A stretch of 64,000 bases of DNA from Halalkalibacter sp. APA_J-10(15) (GTDB lineage Bacteria > Bacillota > Bacilli > Bacillales > Bacillaceae_D): the NCBI RefSeq assembly GCF_023017105.1, contig NZ_JALKEV010000002.1:186001-250000 (forward strand). The letters are read 5' to 3'. How positions within the stretch are numbered: the first letter of the stretch is position 1; every line of letters starts with the position of its first letter. Positions 39,690 through 48,609 of this stretch are shown here, piece by piece. Below the pieces are notes generated by a model. That model did not search any database. It was not told where the DNA came from and saw nothing but the letters and a program-made list of their open reading frames with translations. The translations under genes were made by a program, and so were the position numbers.

Positions 39690-40739
39690 CTAAAGGAGGT
39701 CCCATGTAAATGGAGTGCCTCTTTTCACATCTTTGCTAACTGATTTCCCTAAAATCATATCATAATATTTAGCTGGGAGCCCGTACCCTGGACGAATAAT
39801 TCGAACCTTTTCCTCTGTAATAACATCGCCTTTTTTCATATCCTCAGTCACATATAAGGATCGTCTAAACATCATTGAACGTTTTTCATGATCCGTTGCT
39901 CCATAATGAATGCTTCCTAACGCTTGCCAAGCTCTATTTGTTTCTGCAACAAGTGATTTCATTTCAGCAGGCTCCATAGAAAAAGCCGCATCTGCACCAC
40001 CGTCTTCACGTGATAAAGTAAAATGTTTTTCAATGACTGTTGCTCCTAAAGCAACACTCGCAACTGATACACCTATTCCTAAAGTATGATCAGATAGGCC
40101 AACTTGACATTGAAATAAATCTTTCATATGTGGAATAGTTAAGATATTCGTTTTTTCTGGTGTTGCTGGATACGTACTTGTACATTTAAGTAAAATGAAC
40201 TGATGACAGCCGTTTTCCCTAAGTGTTTGAACAGTTTCACCAAGCTCTCCAACTGAAGCCATTCCAGTTGAAATAATCATTGGCTTTCCTGTTTGAGCTA
40301 CTTTACGTATTAATGGTAGATCTGTATTTTCAAACGATGCAATTTTATATAATGGCACATTTAATGATTCAAGAAAATCAACAGCCGTTTCATCAAAAGG
40401 TGTACTAAAACCTATTAGTCCTAACTCTTTACACCGTTCAAAAATCGGTTTGTGCCATTCCCATGGCGTGTATGCCTGTTCATATAATTTATATAACGAT
40501 TGGTTGTTCCACAAACTATTTGAATCTCGTATCACAAAATCCTTATGAGTAAGATCTAATGTCATCGTATCTGCTGTATATGTTTGAATCTTTAGTGCAT
40601 GTGCTCCAGATTTTGCAGCTGCCTCTACAATCGATAAGGCTTTTTCTAATGATTGGTTGTGATTACCAGACATCTCTGCAATGATCAAAGGTGGGTGATT
40701 TGGACTAATTGTACGCTCATGAATGTGAATCCCTTTCAT
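39690..40739 (-). CDS. pseI: Pseudaminic acid synthase (NeuB/SpsE family)
   Basis: Condenses the 2,4-diacetamido-trideoxy-altrose with phosphoenolpyruvate to give pseudaminic acid. The 349-residue protein has the NeuB barrel (PPLIIAEMSGNHNQSLEKAL near 15-34, HALKIQTYTADTMTLD, GLSDHTLG near 215, ATVIEKHFTLSREDGGADAAFS near 235-256) and a C-terminal SAF/antifreeze-like domain (RRSLYVTEDMKKGDVIT near 290). Last gene of the operon; its start overlaps pseH by 23 nt. Legionaminic or sialic acid synthase is the alternative; PseB, PseC, PseG and PseH neighbours favour pseudaminate. Confidence 0.92.
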   Translation of the reverse strand: MKGIHIHERTISPNHPPLIIAEMSGNHNQSLEKALSIVEAAAKSGAHALKIQTYTADTMTLDLTHKDFVIRDSNSLWNNQSLYKLYEQAYTPWEWHKPIFERCKELGLIGFSTPFDETAVDFLESLNVPLYKIASFENTDLPLIRKVAQTGKPMIISTGMASVGELGETVQTLRENGCHQFILLKCTSTYPATPEKTNILTIPHMKDLFQCQVGLSDHTLGIGVSVASVALGATVIEKHFTLSREDGGADAAFSMEPAEMKSLVAETNRAWQALGSIHYGATDHEKRSMMFRRSLYVTEDMKKGDVITEEKVRIIRPGYGLPAKYYDMILGKSVSKDVKRGTPFTWDLL

Positions 40740-41289
40740 AATCCTCTCCTTTCCCGTTTAACCATCTTCTTTTAACATCAAGCCATTTGTCATTAAAGAG
40801 AGCAAATACATATACATCGATATATTGGCCATTTCGTTCTATATGATTCTTAAACTTTCCCTCTTCTTTAAACCCTAGCTTTCTATGAAACTTTAAACTA
40901 GGTTGATTAAATGCTAATACCTCTGAACATAACTTTCTCATTCCTATTTGCTCAAATATACATTCCAGCGCTAAAAAACCTAATGCAGTCCCCGACCCCT
41001 TTGGTGCATTTTGTTCACCGATATAAAACCCCCAATAGCTTTTCTTGTTACGTCGATCTATTTGTGAGAAATGGACAAGACCAATTGGATGATCCCGATA
41101 AAATAAAAGTTTAATCATTGCATGATCACTTTGTTTGATTTTTTGAAACCATTTTTCGTGTTCTTTGAGTGTGATTACATGGTCTGTATACATACATTGT
41201 CGTATCGACTTCGAATTTCTCCACTTTAAAACGAGTGGTAAATGTTCTTCTTTCATGCTTGTTAAAGTATATTCCACAAAATGTTCCAT
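40717..41289 (-). CDS. pseH: Pseudaminic acid biosynthesis N-acetyltransferase (PseH/SpsD-like, GNAT)
   Basis: A 190-residue GNAT enzyme proposed to acetylate the 4-amino group of UDP-4-amino-trideoxy-altrose from acetyl-CoA. LVLKWRNSKSIRQCMYTDHVIT near 20-41 is characteristic of PseH, and GSGTALGFLALECIF near 98 is the acetyl-CoA loop. Start overlaps the pseG stop. Context with pseB, pseC and pseI is what fixes the substrate. Confidence 0.9.
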   Translation of the reverse strand: MEHFVEYTLTSMKEEHLPLVLKWRNSKSIRQCMYTDHVITLKEHEKWFQKIKQSDHAMIKLLFYRDHPIGLVHFSQIDRRNKKSYWGFYIGEQNAPKGSGTALGFLALECIFEQIGMRKLCSEVLAFNQPSLKFHRKLGFKEEGKFKNHIERNGQYIDVYVFALFNDKWLDVKRRWLNGKGEDYERDSHS

Positions 41290-42373
41290 TACTCAACCCC
41301 TCCAACAATGTGTTGGGTCACCATCGAAGTAGGAAACTCTTTACCCATCATAGTCATACAAGAATATGACATCTCCTTTACTTTATCAGGGTGTTTTAGT
41401 AGGTGTTCTACATGTTTCACAATATCTTCTGCAGTTACTTTTTGACTATCACCTATATGATGGATGATCCCATATTTGAATGCAGAAGCAATGACATTTT
41501 CTTGATTCTTTGCTGTCATAATCGTCAATGTTGGTAGTCCTAAATAACACCTTTCCCATGTTGTACTGCCCCCTGCCCCTATAGCCAAACTTGCTTTTAG
41601 CATCACGTTTGCAATATGATTAATATGTTCATAATAAACAACGTTCGGGTACTGTTTGCATAATCTTTTGATTTGATCTTTTCGAACATTAGACTGACCT
41701 ACTATTACATCAAATAATATGTCTATTCTGTTCATTAATCCAACAGCTTTCAACGCTTTTCTCGTTTCATTAGTTGGATCACTCCCTCCAAAGAAAATCA
41801 TGATACGACGAAGTACCCCATCCCGTTCAGCTAACTCTCTTCTAGCTTCTCTAAATTCTGAACGTAACAAAGCGAAGTCAGTTGAGTACAATGGGTAGGA
41901 ACCAACCCTTTATAACGATTATTTCGATTAATGTACTCATTTTGATCTAATAATATATCACAATCGTGCAAGCGATCCGCTAAATCATCTATGACCATCA
42001 CTTTACTCACTACTGTTCTCATTTCACTTTCCCATTTGTGATCAAGCGAATAGTGATCAACAATGAGCAATTCTATTTTAGTATGGAAGAGTATTTTTTT
42101 CGTTTCATAAGCATCTTGTTTCCAATCTACTCTAAGCCAGCTGGAATGTGTAACGTCTCGATCAACTTCATAAGAACGCTCTATTGGTGTACGTAATGAA
42201 TGAACATGGAAACCTTTCTCATTAATGAACGAAATGAGGTTCCCATCTAACTTTCGACAAAGAAATGAAACAGTCGCACCGTTATGCTGTAATTCTTCAG
42301 CAAGCGTAAGACAACGCATGACATGACCTGTTCCGATTTCAACAGAGGCATCTGTACGAATAGCCACATTCAT
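41289..42373 (-). pseudogene. pseG: UDP-2,4-diacetamido-trideoxy-altrose hydrolase PseG, frameshifted
   Basis: PseG removes UDP before the condensation with PEP. Two frames make up one family protein: 42373 down to about 41890 encodes MNVAIRTDASVEIGTGHVMR to RYKGLVPTHCTQL (Walker-like GTGH loop), then the frame changes and TDFALLRSEFREARRE to the C-terminus (GAGGSTTWERC, UDP site) runs to 41289. Family members have seven residues between the Cys of VPxxC and the (Y/F)ALxR motif; here only about 3.7 remain. A 10-nt deletion that lost an LGP-like segment explains both facts. The first frame ends early at 180 residues. Either a real knock-out or an assembly error. Confidence 0.85.
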
Positions 42374-43110
42374 TTATCCTCGTTCTCCTTTTGTTCAACA
42401 TGAACATTCAATTGCTTCCAATGAGGAAACTGTTTAAGTAACTGTAATGTATCTTCCAATGTAAACAATGGGTTATTTGGATGTAACTTCTCAATGATTC
42501 GCTTGATTAACTCAAAATCTTCAATTGTATCTACAGTCCACCTATTGGCGCTTTGATCTTCTTTATAATAGAAATTTAAAATCCGAAACAAATCAGATTG
42601 ATTTCTAAAAAATAAAGTGACATGTTCTCTTTCCGAATGTGACCGTGCCATATAATATGCCTGCTTCAACGCATCAAACGAGAACACCTCTGTATCCATA
42701 CCTCGTGGATATGTCCTTTGCATAGTATTAGATATATAGTCGAACTTATTGTGATACTCTTCAAATAAGGAAATACCCTTTTCAATCACATGCGGATCAA
42801 TAATAGGACAGTCTGAGGTTAACCTTACAATGACATCTGCCTTTAATGACGTGGCTGCTTCATAAAATCTAGCTAAGACATCCTTTTCATCACCTCGATA
42901 AAAAGGAACATTTAGTTGATGACATAATGAGACAATCGCATCATCTCCTGCAAGCTTTGTCGTTGCAATAACAATCTCATCTAATCTAGTAACTTTTTGT
43001 ACTCTTTCAATTTGATAGGCTAGCAACGGCTTATTTAATACTTCTTTTAGCACTTTTCCAGGTAATCTCGTTGAACCCATTCTTGCTTGAATGATGGCGA
43101 CTACTTTCAC
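42370..43110 (-). CDS. spsF: Cytidylyltransferase-fold protein, SpsF family (probable CMP-nonulosonate step)
   Basis: A 246-residue nucleotidyltransferase-fold protein: VVAIIQARMGSTRLPGKVL at the N-terminus is the nucleotide loop, then IVIATTKLAGDDAI and RLTSDCPIIDPHVIE with the metal-binding Asp. It resembles B. subtilis SpsF more than PseF, whose loop reads PARGGSKRI. GTG 43110 with GAGGTGAT upstream, 4 nt after the pseC stop, is preferred to ATG 43164 inside pseC. It probably supplies the CMP-activated sugar in this operon, which otherwise lacks a PseF. Confidence 0.85.
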   Translation of the reverse strand: MKVVAIIQARMGSTRLPGKVLKEVLNKPLLAYQIERVQKVTRLDEIVIATTKLAGDDAIVSLCHQLNVPFYRGDEKDVLARFYEAATSLKADVIVRLTSDCPIIDPHVIEKGISLFEEYHNKFDYISNTMQRTYPRGMDTEVFSFDALKQAYYMARSHSEREHVTLFFRNQSDLFRILNFYYKEDQSANRWTVDTIEDFELIKRIIEKLHPNNPLFTLEDTLQLLKQFPHWKQLNVHVEQKENEDK

Positions 43111-43114
43111 TTGA

Positions 43115-44317
43115 TCACCTCGAATAATTAGAAATGACTTTTGTAACACCTTTGATGACATCATTTACATCTTTCATGGTCATAGCTGGAAAAAGAGGAA
43201 GTGTGATGATTTCTTCATATAACTTCTCTGCGTAGGGACATTGTTTTTTGCTGTACCCTAATTTTTGATAATAAGGTTGTAAGTAAACAGGGATATAGTG
43301 TACATTTACCCCTATATTTTCTTTTTGTAGTGCTTCAAAAATTTGTTTTCTCCCTACTTTTAATTGCTCAACGCGTAAACGAATGATATACAGGTGCCAG
43401 CTAGAACAAGAAGCATTTGTTTGATGATCAAGAGGAATTATCACCTCTTTTATCTTTCGAAATGCTTCTTGATACTTAGCTACATATCTCTTTCTAGTTT
43501 GTATAAATTGATCTATTTTTTTTAATTGACTTAATCCAAGAGCCGCCTGTAAATCGGTCATTCGATAATTAAAACCGAGAAAATGCATTTCATAATACCA
43601 AGGTCCTTCATATTGATTTAATTTGTTTTTCTCTCGGGTAATTCCATGGCTTCTAAATTGTACTAGCTTTTCATAGTATTCCTTATTATTGGTCGTAATG
43701 ACACCACCCTCACCAGATGTAATATGCTTCACTGGATGGAAGCTAAACATCGTCATGTCACTAATAGAACCGACCTTTTTCCCTTTGTATGTTGCACCCA
43801 AAGCATGAGCAGCATCTTCTATGACAGTTAGATTATGTTGTTTGGCTAGCTTTTGAATGTCTTCTAATTCGGCAGGTTGCCCTGTAAAATCTACGGGAAT
43901 AATTGCTTTTGTTTTTTTTGTAATGAGGGATTGAATGTTTTTAGTAGCGATATTATACGTTTGAGAATCTATATCTGAAAAAATTGGTTTTCCTTTTTGG
44001 TAGAGGATACAATTTGCAGTCGCAACAAATGTCATCGGACTCGTAATAACTTCGTCACCTTCTTCAATACCAGCAGCAAAACAAGCACCATGCAAAGCAG
44101 CTGTCCCACTCGAGAATGCCACAGCATATTTGGCTCCAACATACGTAGCTATTTCTTGCTCAAATTGAGCAATAGTCGGTCCAGTCGTTAAATAATCACT
44201 TTTGAGGACTTGGAGAACAGCTTGAGCGTCATCATCATCAATCCATTGTCTCCCATAAGGGAGGTAGGAATCCCTTACAGGCTTTCCTCCATCAATCGCA
44301 AGTCTTTCTATTGTCAT
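43115..44317 (-). CDS. pseC: UDP-4-amino-4,6-dideoxy-N-acetyl-altrosamine transaminase (DegT family)
   Basis: A 400-residue PLP-dependent aminotransferase that aminates C4 of the PseB product using glutamate. DegT/PseC features: AVAFSSGTAALHGACFAAGI near 66-85, VEDAAHALGA near 167, the PLP lysine in MFSFHPVKHITSGEGGV near 190, and HYIPVYLQPYYQKLGY near 345. Sits between an epimerase gene (16-nt gap) and spsF (4-nt gap). B. subtilis SpsC is the corresponding spore-glycan protein. Confidence 0.93.
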   Translation of the reverse strand: MTIERLAIDGGKPVRDSYLPYGRQWIDDDDAQAVLQVLKSDYLTTGPTIAQFEQEIATYVGAKYAVAFSSGTAALHGACFAAGIEEGDEVITSPMTFVATANCILYQKGKPIFSDIDSQTYNIATKNIQSLITKKTKAIIPVDFTGQPAELEDIQKLAKQHNLTVIEDAAHALGATYKGKKVGSISDMTMFSFHPVKHITSGEGGVITTNNKEYYEKLVQFRSHGITREKNKLNQYEGPWYYEMHFLGFNYRMTDLQAALGLSQLKKIDQFIQTRKRYVAKYQEAFRKIKEVIIPLDHQTNASCSSWHLYIIRLRVEQLKVGRKQIFEALQKENIGVNVHYIPVYLQPYYQKLGYSKKQCPYAEKLYEEIITLPLFPAMTMKDVNDVIKGVTKVISNYSR

Positions 44318-44333
44318 CAGTTATTTCTCCTTA

Positions 44334-45275
44334 TTAAATAAGGTTTGTTGTTTTAATCCATTCTTCTGTTCGACGAATTCCTTCCTCCAAACCCACTTTC
44401 GGCTCCCAATCTAATAACTGCTTAGCTTTGTCATAATTACAGAGCAGCTTTTGAATTTCACTTTGTGGATGAATATGCTTCACATGTTCGATCTGGGATT
44501 CATCTTTAGCAATCAATGCTGCTAATCCATTAATCGCAATATCACGCCCTAAACCAGCATTCACAATTTCTCCATTAACTTTGTCCGAATAGCCTGCTTT
44601 CACGACGAAGCGAGCACAATCTTCAACATATAGGAAATCTCTCGTTTGTGTTCCATCTCCATAAATAACAAGGTTCTTTCCTTCCAGTTTATTTTTCAAA
44701 AAAATAGCAATAACTCCTCCTTCACCCCCTGTTTTTTGATAAGGTCCATACGTATTAAATGGACGAACGACAACAACCGGTAATTTGTAGGCATAGTAAT
44801 AGGATAAAACCATATTTTCTGCAGCAATTTTTGAACCGGCATATGGAGAAGCTGGTTTGATTAAATCATTTTCCTTAATACCGAGCTCATTAGATGTACA
44901 ATCATAAACCATACATGTACTCATAAAAACGAGTTTGACATGATGTTCTTTACATTTTTCTAAAATGTTAAATGTACCAACTGTATCATTATAAAATGTC
45001 TCTTTTGGATCATTAATACTATCTTGCACATTAATGCTAGCGCCTAAATGATAACAAATGTCAAATTGATTTAAAAAAATGTCATCCAGCAAAGATCTAT
45101 CCTTGATGTCCCCTTTAATAAAGGTAAAATGTTCATTTTTTGAAAACTCTTCAATATTTTCCTTTCTTCCATTCGAAAGGTCATCAAGCACCCAAACACT
45201 GTGCCCATTCTTAATTAATTGCCAAACTACCCATCTCCCAATAAATCCTGCTCCTCCAGTGACTAAAACCTTCAT
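44334..45275 (-). CDS. NAD-dependent nucleotide-sugar epimerase/dehydratase
   Basis: A 313-residue extended SDR acting on a UDP- or dTDP-sugar: GGAGFIGRW (NAD loop, residues about 8-16), the YxxxK pair in SPYAGSKIAAEN near 146, and RPFNTYGPYQ near 176. UDP-glucose/UDP-GlcNAc 4-epimerase-like. ATG 45275 has AAGGGG 7 nt upstream. It lies between pseB and pseC, where an extra epimerase is not needed for pseudaminate, so it may make a second sugar of the glycan or act in a variant pathway. Confidence 0.85.
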   Translation of the reverse strand: MKVLVTGGAGFIGRWVVWQLIKNGHSVWVLDDLSNGRKENIEEFSKNEHFTFIKGDIKDRSLLDDIFLNQFDICYHLGASINVQDSINDPKETFYNDTVGTFNILEKCKEHHVKLVFMSTCMVYDCTSNELGIKENDLIKPASPYAGSKIAAENMVLSYYYAYKLPVVVVRPFNTYGPYQKTGGEGGVIAIFLKNKLEGKNLVIYGDGTQTRDFLYVEDCARFVVKAGYSDKVNGEIVNAGLGRDIAINGLAALIAKDESQIEHVKHIHPQSEIQKLLCNYDKAKQLLDWEPKVGLEEGIRRTEEWIKTTNLI

Positions 45276-45351
45276 ACGCAATCCCCTTCCATCATTTTAT
45301 GAATAAGACAGTATCCTTAGCACCATTCATTTCCATACAAAACGATACTAA

Positions 45352-46356
45352 TTAAATTAAATTCTCATTTATGAGTAGATGACGGATTTCTTTCTTATCA
45401 ATTGATATCTCTTTAGACGAGCGATACGTGCCGGGTTTTGCTCTTTTAGCATTTTCGTAAGCTGTATTAGTTTGTTTATGACCTGGAATAACAAACATTT
45501 CAAGTAGTTCCCATGCTATTAATGATTCATCATAAGTCATTAACTCTTCGTACAATTTTTCTCCTGTTCTTAATCCAATGTATTCGACCGTTATTTCCTC
45601 TTTTTTCAATTGATTTTTTTTGCATGTTTCATTGATAATGACATCAACTAAGTCATCTAATACCAATACTGGCATTTTTAATACAAATACTTCCCCTCCC
45701 CGTGCTTCTTTAAGTGCTTGAATCGTAAGGTTTGTTGCTTGGCTTAATGTCATCATAAATCGTGTCATGTTTCGGTCAGTTACTGTCATTTTCTTATTCT
45801 CAATCAGTTGTTTTTTAAAAAAAGGAATAACCGACCCTCTCGATCCCATCACATTGCCGAATCGAACACTAGCAAATATCGTTTTCCCTTTACCCTTACT
45901 ATACTCAGCTGCACTTATTAAACGTTCTGCTGTCAGTTTTGTCGCGCCATACGTATTTGTTGGCGAAATCGCCTTATCAGAGCTTGTAAATATAACTTTT
46001 TTTACATCATGAGCAATAGCAGCTTTGATCACATTATTTGTGCCTAATACATTCGTTTGAACAGCTTCAAATGGATTGTATTCACAGGAAGGAACGTGCT
46101 TCATCGCTGCAAGATGAAATACGTAATCGATATCTTCCATAGCACTGAAAACTCGATCGTAATCTCGAACATCTCCAATACAAAAGCGAATATTATTTCG
46201 ATTTCCATAGAGATTATTCATATGATATTGCTTATACTCATCACGACTAAACACACGGACAACCGTTGGATTATCTAATAATATCTGCTTTATTAGGCTT
46301 TGCCCTATCGTTCCTGTTCCTCCAATAATTAAGATTTTTTTATTGGTAAAATACAT
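45352..46356 (-). CDS. pseB: UDP-N-acetylglucosamine 4,6-dehydratase (inverting)
   Basis: First step of pseudaminate synthesis: removes water from UDP-GlcNAc and inverts C5. 334 residues from ATG 46356 (AGGA 7 nt upstream; ATG 46443 lies inside the preceding gene). NAD motif GGTGTIGQSL, catalytic region FHLAAMKHVPSCEYNPFEAV near 80-99, TSSDKAISPTNTYGATK near 125-141 (YxxxK), and RFGNVMGSRGSV near 167 are typical of PseB/FlaA1. Membrane anchor absent, as in soluble FlaA1-type enzymes. Confidence 0.93.
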   Translation of the reverse strand: MYFTNKKILIIGGTGTIGQSLIKQILLDNPTVVRVFSRDEYKQYHMNNLYGNRNNIRFCIGDVRDYDRVFSAMEDIDYVFHLAAMKHVPSCEYNPFEAVQTNVLGTNNVIKAAIAHDVKKVIFTSSDKAISPTNTYGATKLTAERLISAAEYSKGKGKTIFASVRFGNVMGSRGSVIPFFKKQLIENKKMTVTDRNMTRFMMTLSQATNLTIQALKEARGGEVFVLKMPVLVLDDLVDVIINETCKKNQLKKEEITVEYIGLRTGEKLYEELMTYDESLIAWELLEMFVIPGHKQTNTAYENAKRAKPGTYRSSKEISIDKKEIRHLLINENLI

Positions 46357-46429
46357 TTCATATCCTACTTTCCGTTTATTGTTTTTATGAAATAGCGCAT
46401 AACTTTTTAACCCATAACACCTGGGGCTA

Positions 46430-47677
46430 TTATGGGTTAGCAAGCTTTAGTTCAAATACATTACTGTCTAGTTTGTTGATAACTATGTTGGTTTCTGTAC
46501 GTTCTATTCGGTTTAATGTAGCTATGAAAGAGGATAAAATCTTTCTTGTAAGTTCAGTTTTATTTTTTTTGTGCTGTAATGGAAAATTATTTATGACACG
46601 CGGAGCTTGAATAGGATGTACGTTTTTCAAAGAACTCTTACTAAGGAGATGAAGGATTCTTTCGTAAGAAGAGACTTCACCACTATTACCATAAAAACTA
46701 GACAGGATCGCTTTCTTCTTTAAGGATGAGCCCGCTTTTTTTTGTGACAAATGCTTATCTACTAATTTGTATATTTCTTTCATACTTGCAGCTTCTTCAC
46801 TTACAGCATTCGCCAACTCTACATCCCATGCTTTAGAAACTATCGGTCTATAAGTAATACTCGGCTTCTCTAACAAAAAGGCTTCAATTCCCGTCGTACA
46901 ACCGTTATGAACCATTAACTTAGAAGCTATGATCCATTTTGCAATGGCCCCTTCATGTTCAACAAACACATTTGAAGCATTCTTAAATTCTTTCTGATAG
47001 CTCGCTATATTTTCTTGTGGGTGGGGACGAATGATCACATTCACATTCGGATAACGTATGCTTAATAACGTCACCATTTCGACAAAATGATCATATAAAT
47101 CTTTGAAAAATGTGTGTTTAGTTTTATGTCTCATTCCATTTTTATGGTTATACAAAGCAAATCGAGTATTAACTAAAATAAACTCACCATACTTCTCCTT
47201 TAATTGTTCCACAGCGTCATCATAGAGTGATTGAAACGGTACATTCAATAAATCAAAGCGTGGATGACCCGTGACATGAATCTTTTCTTTTAAATGAGGA
47301 TATGCTTGAACTAGAAGGTTTTTTTGTGTCTTACCCCAACAAAAGATTCCATCTAAAAGCTGCAAGTGGTCCGCAGTTGTTCGTGTATGGATATACGTAT
47401 TATTATTAAAAATAAAGCCTTCTTCATCTAACTCTACTAATGCATGCCCTAGCTTCTTTATTCGGCTGAAAGTTCCTTGTTTAAAGTGGTTTTTATTTGG
47501 ATAACCTTTTAGGAAGAAAATCCCCTTTGGAAGATAGGCTGCATTGTCAAATAGCTTCGGCTGTTTTCCAATTACGACATTGTATCCATTCTTCACAGCA
47601 TAATAGGCTAAGAGAAGTTTTCCATCTAATTCTCTTGTCGTAACTTCAATCGGTAAATAAAGATGTCTTTGTGACAT
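46430..47677 (-). CDS. Surface carbohydrate biosynthesis protein, putative GT-B-like transferase
   Basis: A 415-residue protein resembling a family annotated as surface carbohydrate biosynthesis proteins, with features reminiscent of CDP-glycerol and Kdo-type transferases: HVTGHPRFDLL near 195, VIIRPHPQENIASY near 255, a donor-site-like block LMVHNGCTTGIEAFLLEKPSITY near 290-312. It could attach the nonulosonic acid to its acceptor, since CMP-sugar transferases often have this fold; that is inference. No signal peptide. Lies between the sulfotransferase and pseB. Confidence 0.65.
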   Translation of the reverse strand: MSQRHLYLPIEVTTRELDGKLLLAYYAVKNGYNVVIGKQPKLFDNAAYLPKGIFFLKGYPNKNHFKQGTFSRIKKLGHALVELDEEGFIFNNNTYIHTRTTADHLQLLDGIFCWGKTQKNLLVQAYPHLKEKIHVTGHPRFDLLNVPFQSLYDDAVEQLKEKYGEFILVNTRFALYNHKNGMRHKTKHTFFKDLYDHFVEMVTLLSIRYPNVNVIIRPHPQENIASYQKEFKNASNVFVEHEGAIAKWIIASKLMVHNGCTTGIEAFLLEKPSITYRPIVSKAWDVELANAVSEEAASMKEIYKLVDKHLSQKKAGSSLKKKAILSSFYGNSGEVSSYERILHLLSKSSLKNVHPIQAPRVINNFPLQHKKNKTELTRKILSSFIATLNRIERTETNIVINKLDSNVFELKLANP

Positions 47678-47709
47678 AACAAACTCCTTTGCAAAGAAAT
47701 GGAATTATT

Positions 47710-48606
47710 CTAATGTTTCTTTAGTTGTGAAACAAGCTCGTTGTTATACAGTGAATGAAGATCTTGCTTATTGGGAAATATTTCATTTAATTCACTTCCA
47801 TACTCCATCACAACTTCTAATAAGTCATTGAAATCCTTTTTATTCAACCTTTGCTTCCATAAAGAATTTCGGCTATGATTTAAAGTCTCTATCTTACCTG
47901 ACAATTTAGTTGGTAATTGTAGAAACCGTAATATGTTTTTCACCACTCTGTTCGGGTTTTTAATAAGCTCTTCTTCTTTTATACAAATCATTCGATCATC
48001 TTCAATTTTTTGGCGAAACTCTGATATTGCTTTGTTATTTTCAATCCAATATTCCGCTAAATACCTTACATTTCCATTTGGGAAATACCGATTTACATCA
48101 ATATCATTTGGTATTTTCTTATTTGCGAAATATTCCCAACAACGATATTCATCTTGTGTTGTTTTCTCTGGCCAATAATGAAATTTTAATTTCACTTTCA
48201 AACTAGCAACAACTCTTGGCATATCACGATAGATCCAAATATAACGTGCATCAGGAAATAATGAATTGACCAATGGGAGCTTGTTGCATAAATGAGGGTT
48301 TTTACTTAGGAAATAAGCATTCTCACTTTTATTCTTGTCATTTTGTTTCATCCTTTCTACAAACGCTGCTGTTAGTCGCTCTGCTTGACCTGGCTGTACG
48401 TCCCGTTCATTTAAACAAGGACAAGTGCGATCACGTGTTTTTGGAGAAGCCATAGGGACACCGCCTATTTGCGACCATATATCCTTCAGCTCAAATGGAC
48501 AATGAACCAAGTGATCATGCATACCTAATATGGATGCGAGTAAAGTCGTCCCACTTCTCATACACCCAACTAGAAAAACTGGTTTTGTTAATCGGCCTAT
48601 TGTCAT
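47710..48606 (-). CDS. PAPS-dependent sulfotransferase family protein
   Basis: A 298-residue sulfotransferase-fold enzyme. The 5'-phosphosulfate loop is GCMRSGTTLLASIL (residues about 14-27) and the 3'-phosphate motif is YRDMPRVVASLKVKL near 128. It would move sulfate from PAPS to a hydroxyl or amino group of a sugar. Only 3 nt separate it from the upstream GT8-like gene. Within a pseudaminate-type cluster it suggests a sulfated surface glycan, rare in Firmicutes. A role on another acceptor is possible. Confidence 0.85.
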   Translation of the reverse strand: MTIGRLTKPVFLVGCMRSGTTLLASILGMHDHLVHCPFELKDIWSQIGGVPMASPKTRDRTCPCLNERDVQPGQAERLTAAFVERMKQNDKNKSENAYFLSKNPHLCNKLPLVNSLFPDARYIWIYRDMPRVVASLKVKLKFHYWPEKTTQDEYRCWEYFANKKIPNDIDVNRYFPNGNVRYLAEYWIENNKAISEFRQKIEDDRMICIKEEELIKNPNRVVKNILRFLQLPTKLSGKIETLNHSRNSLWKQRLNKKDFNDLLEVVMEYGSELNEIFPNKQDLHSLYNNELVSQLKKH

Positions 48607-48609
48607 CTA

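Noticed and set aside
43111-43164. Longer spsF starting at ATG 43164
   Set aside because: That start lies inside pseC and lacks a ribosome site; GTG 43110 has GAGGTGAT just upstream and begins right at the conserved N-terminus.
46357-46443. Longer pseB starting at 46443
   Set aside because: The extension overlaps the preceding gene, has no family similarity, and ATG 46356 has its own AGGA site.
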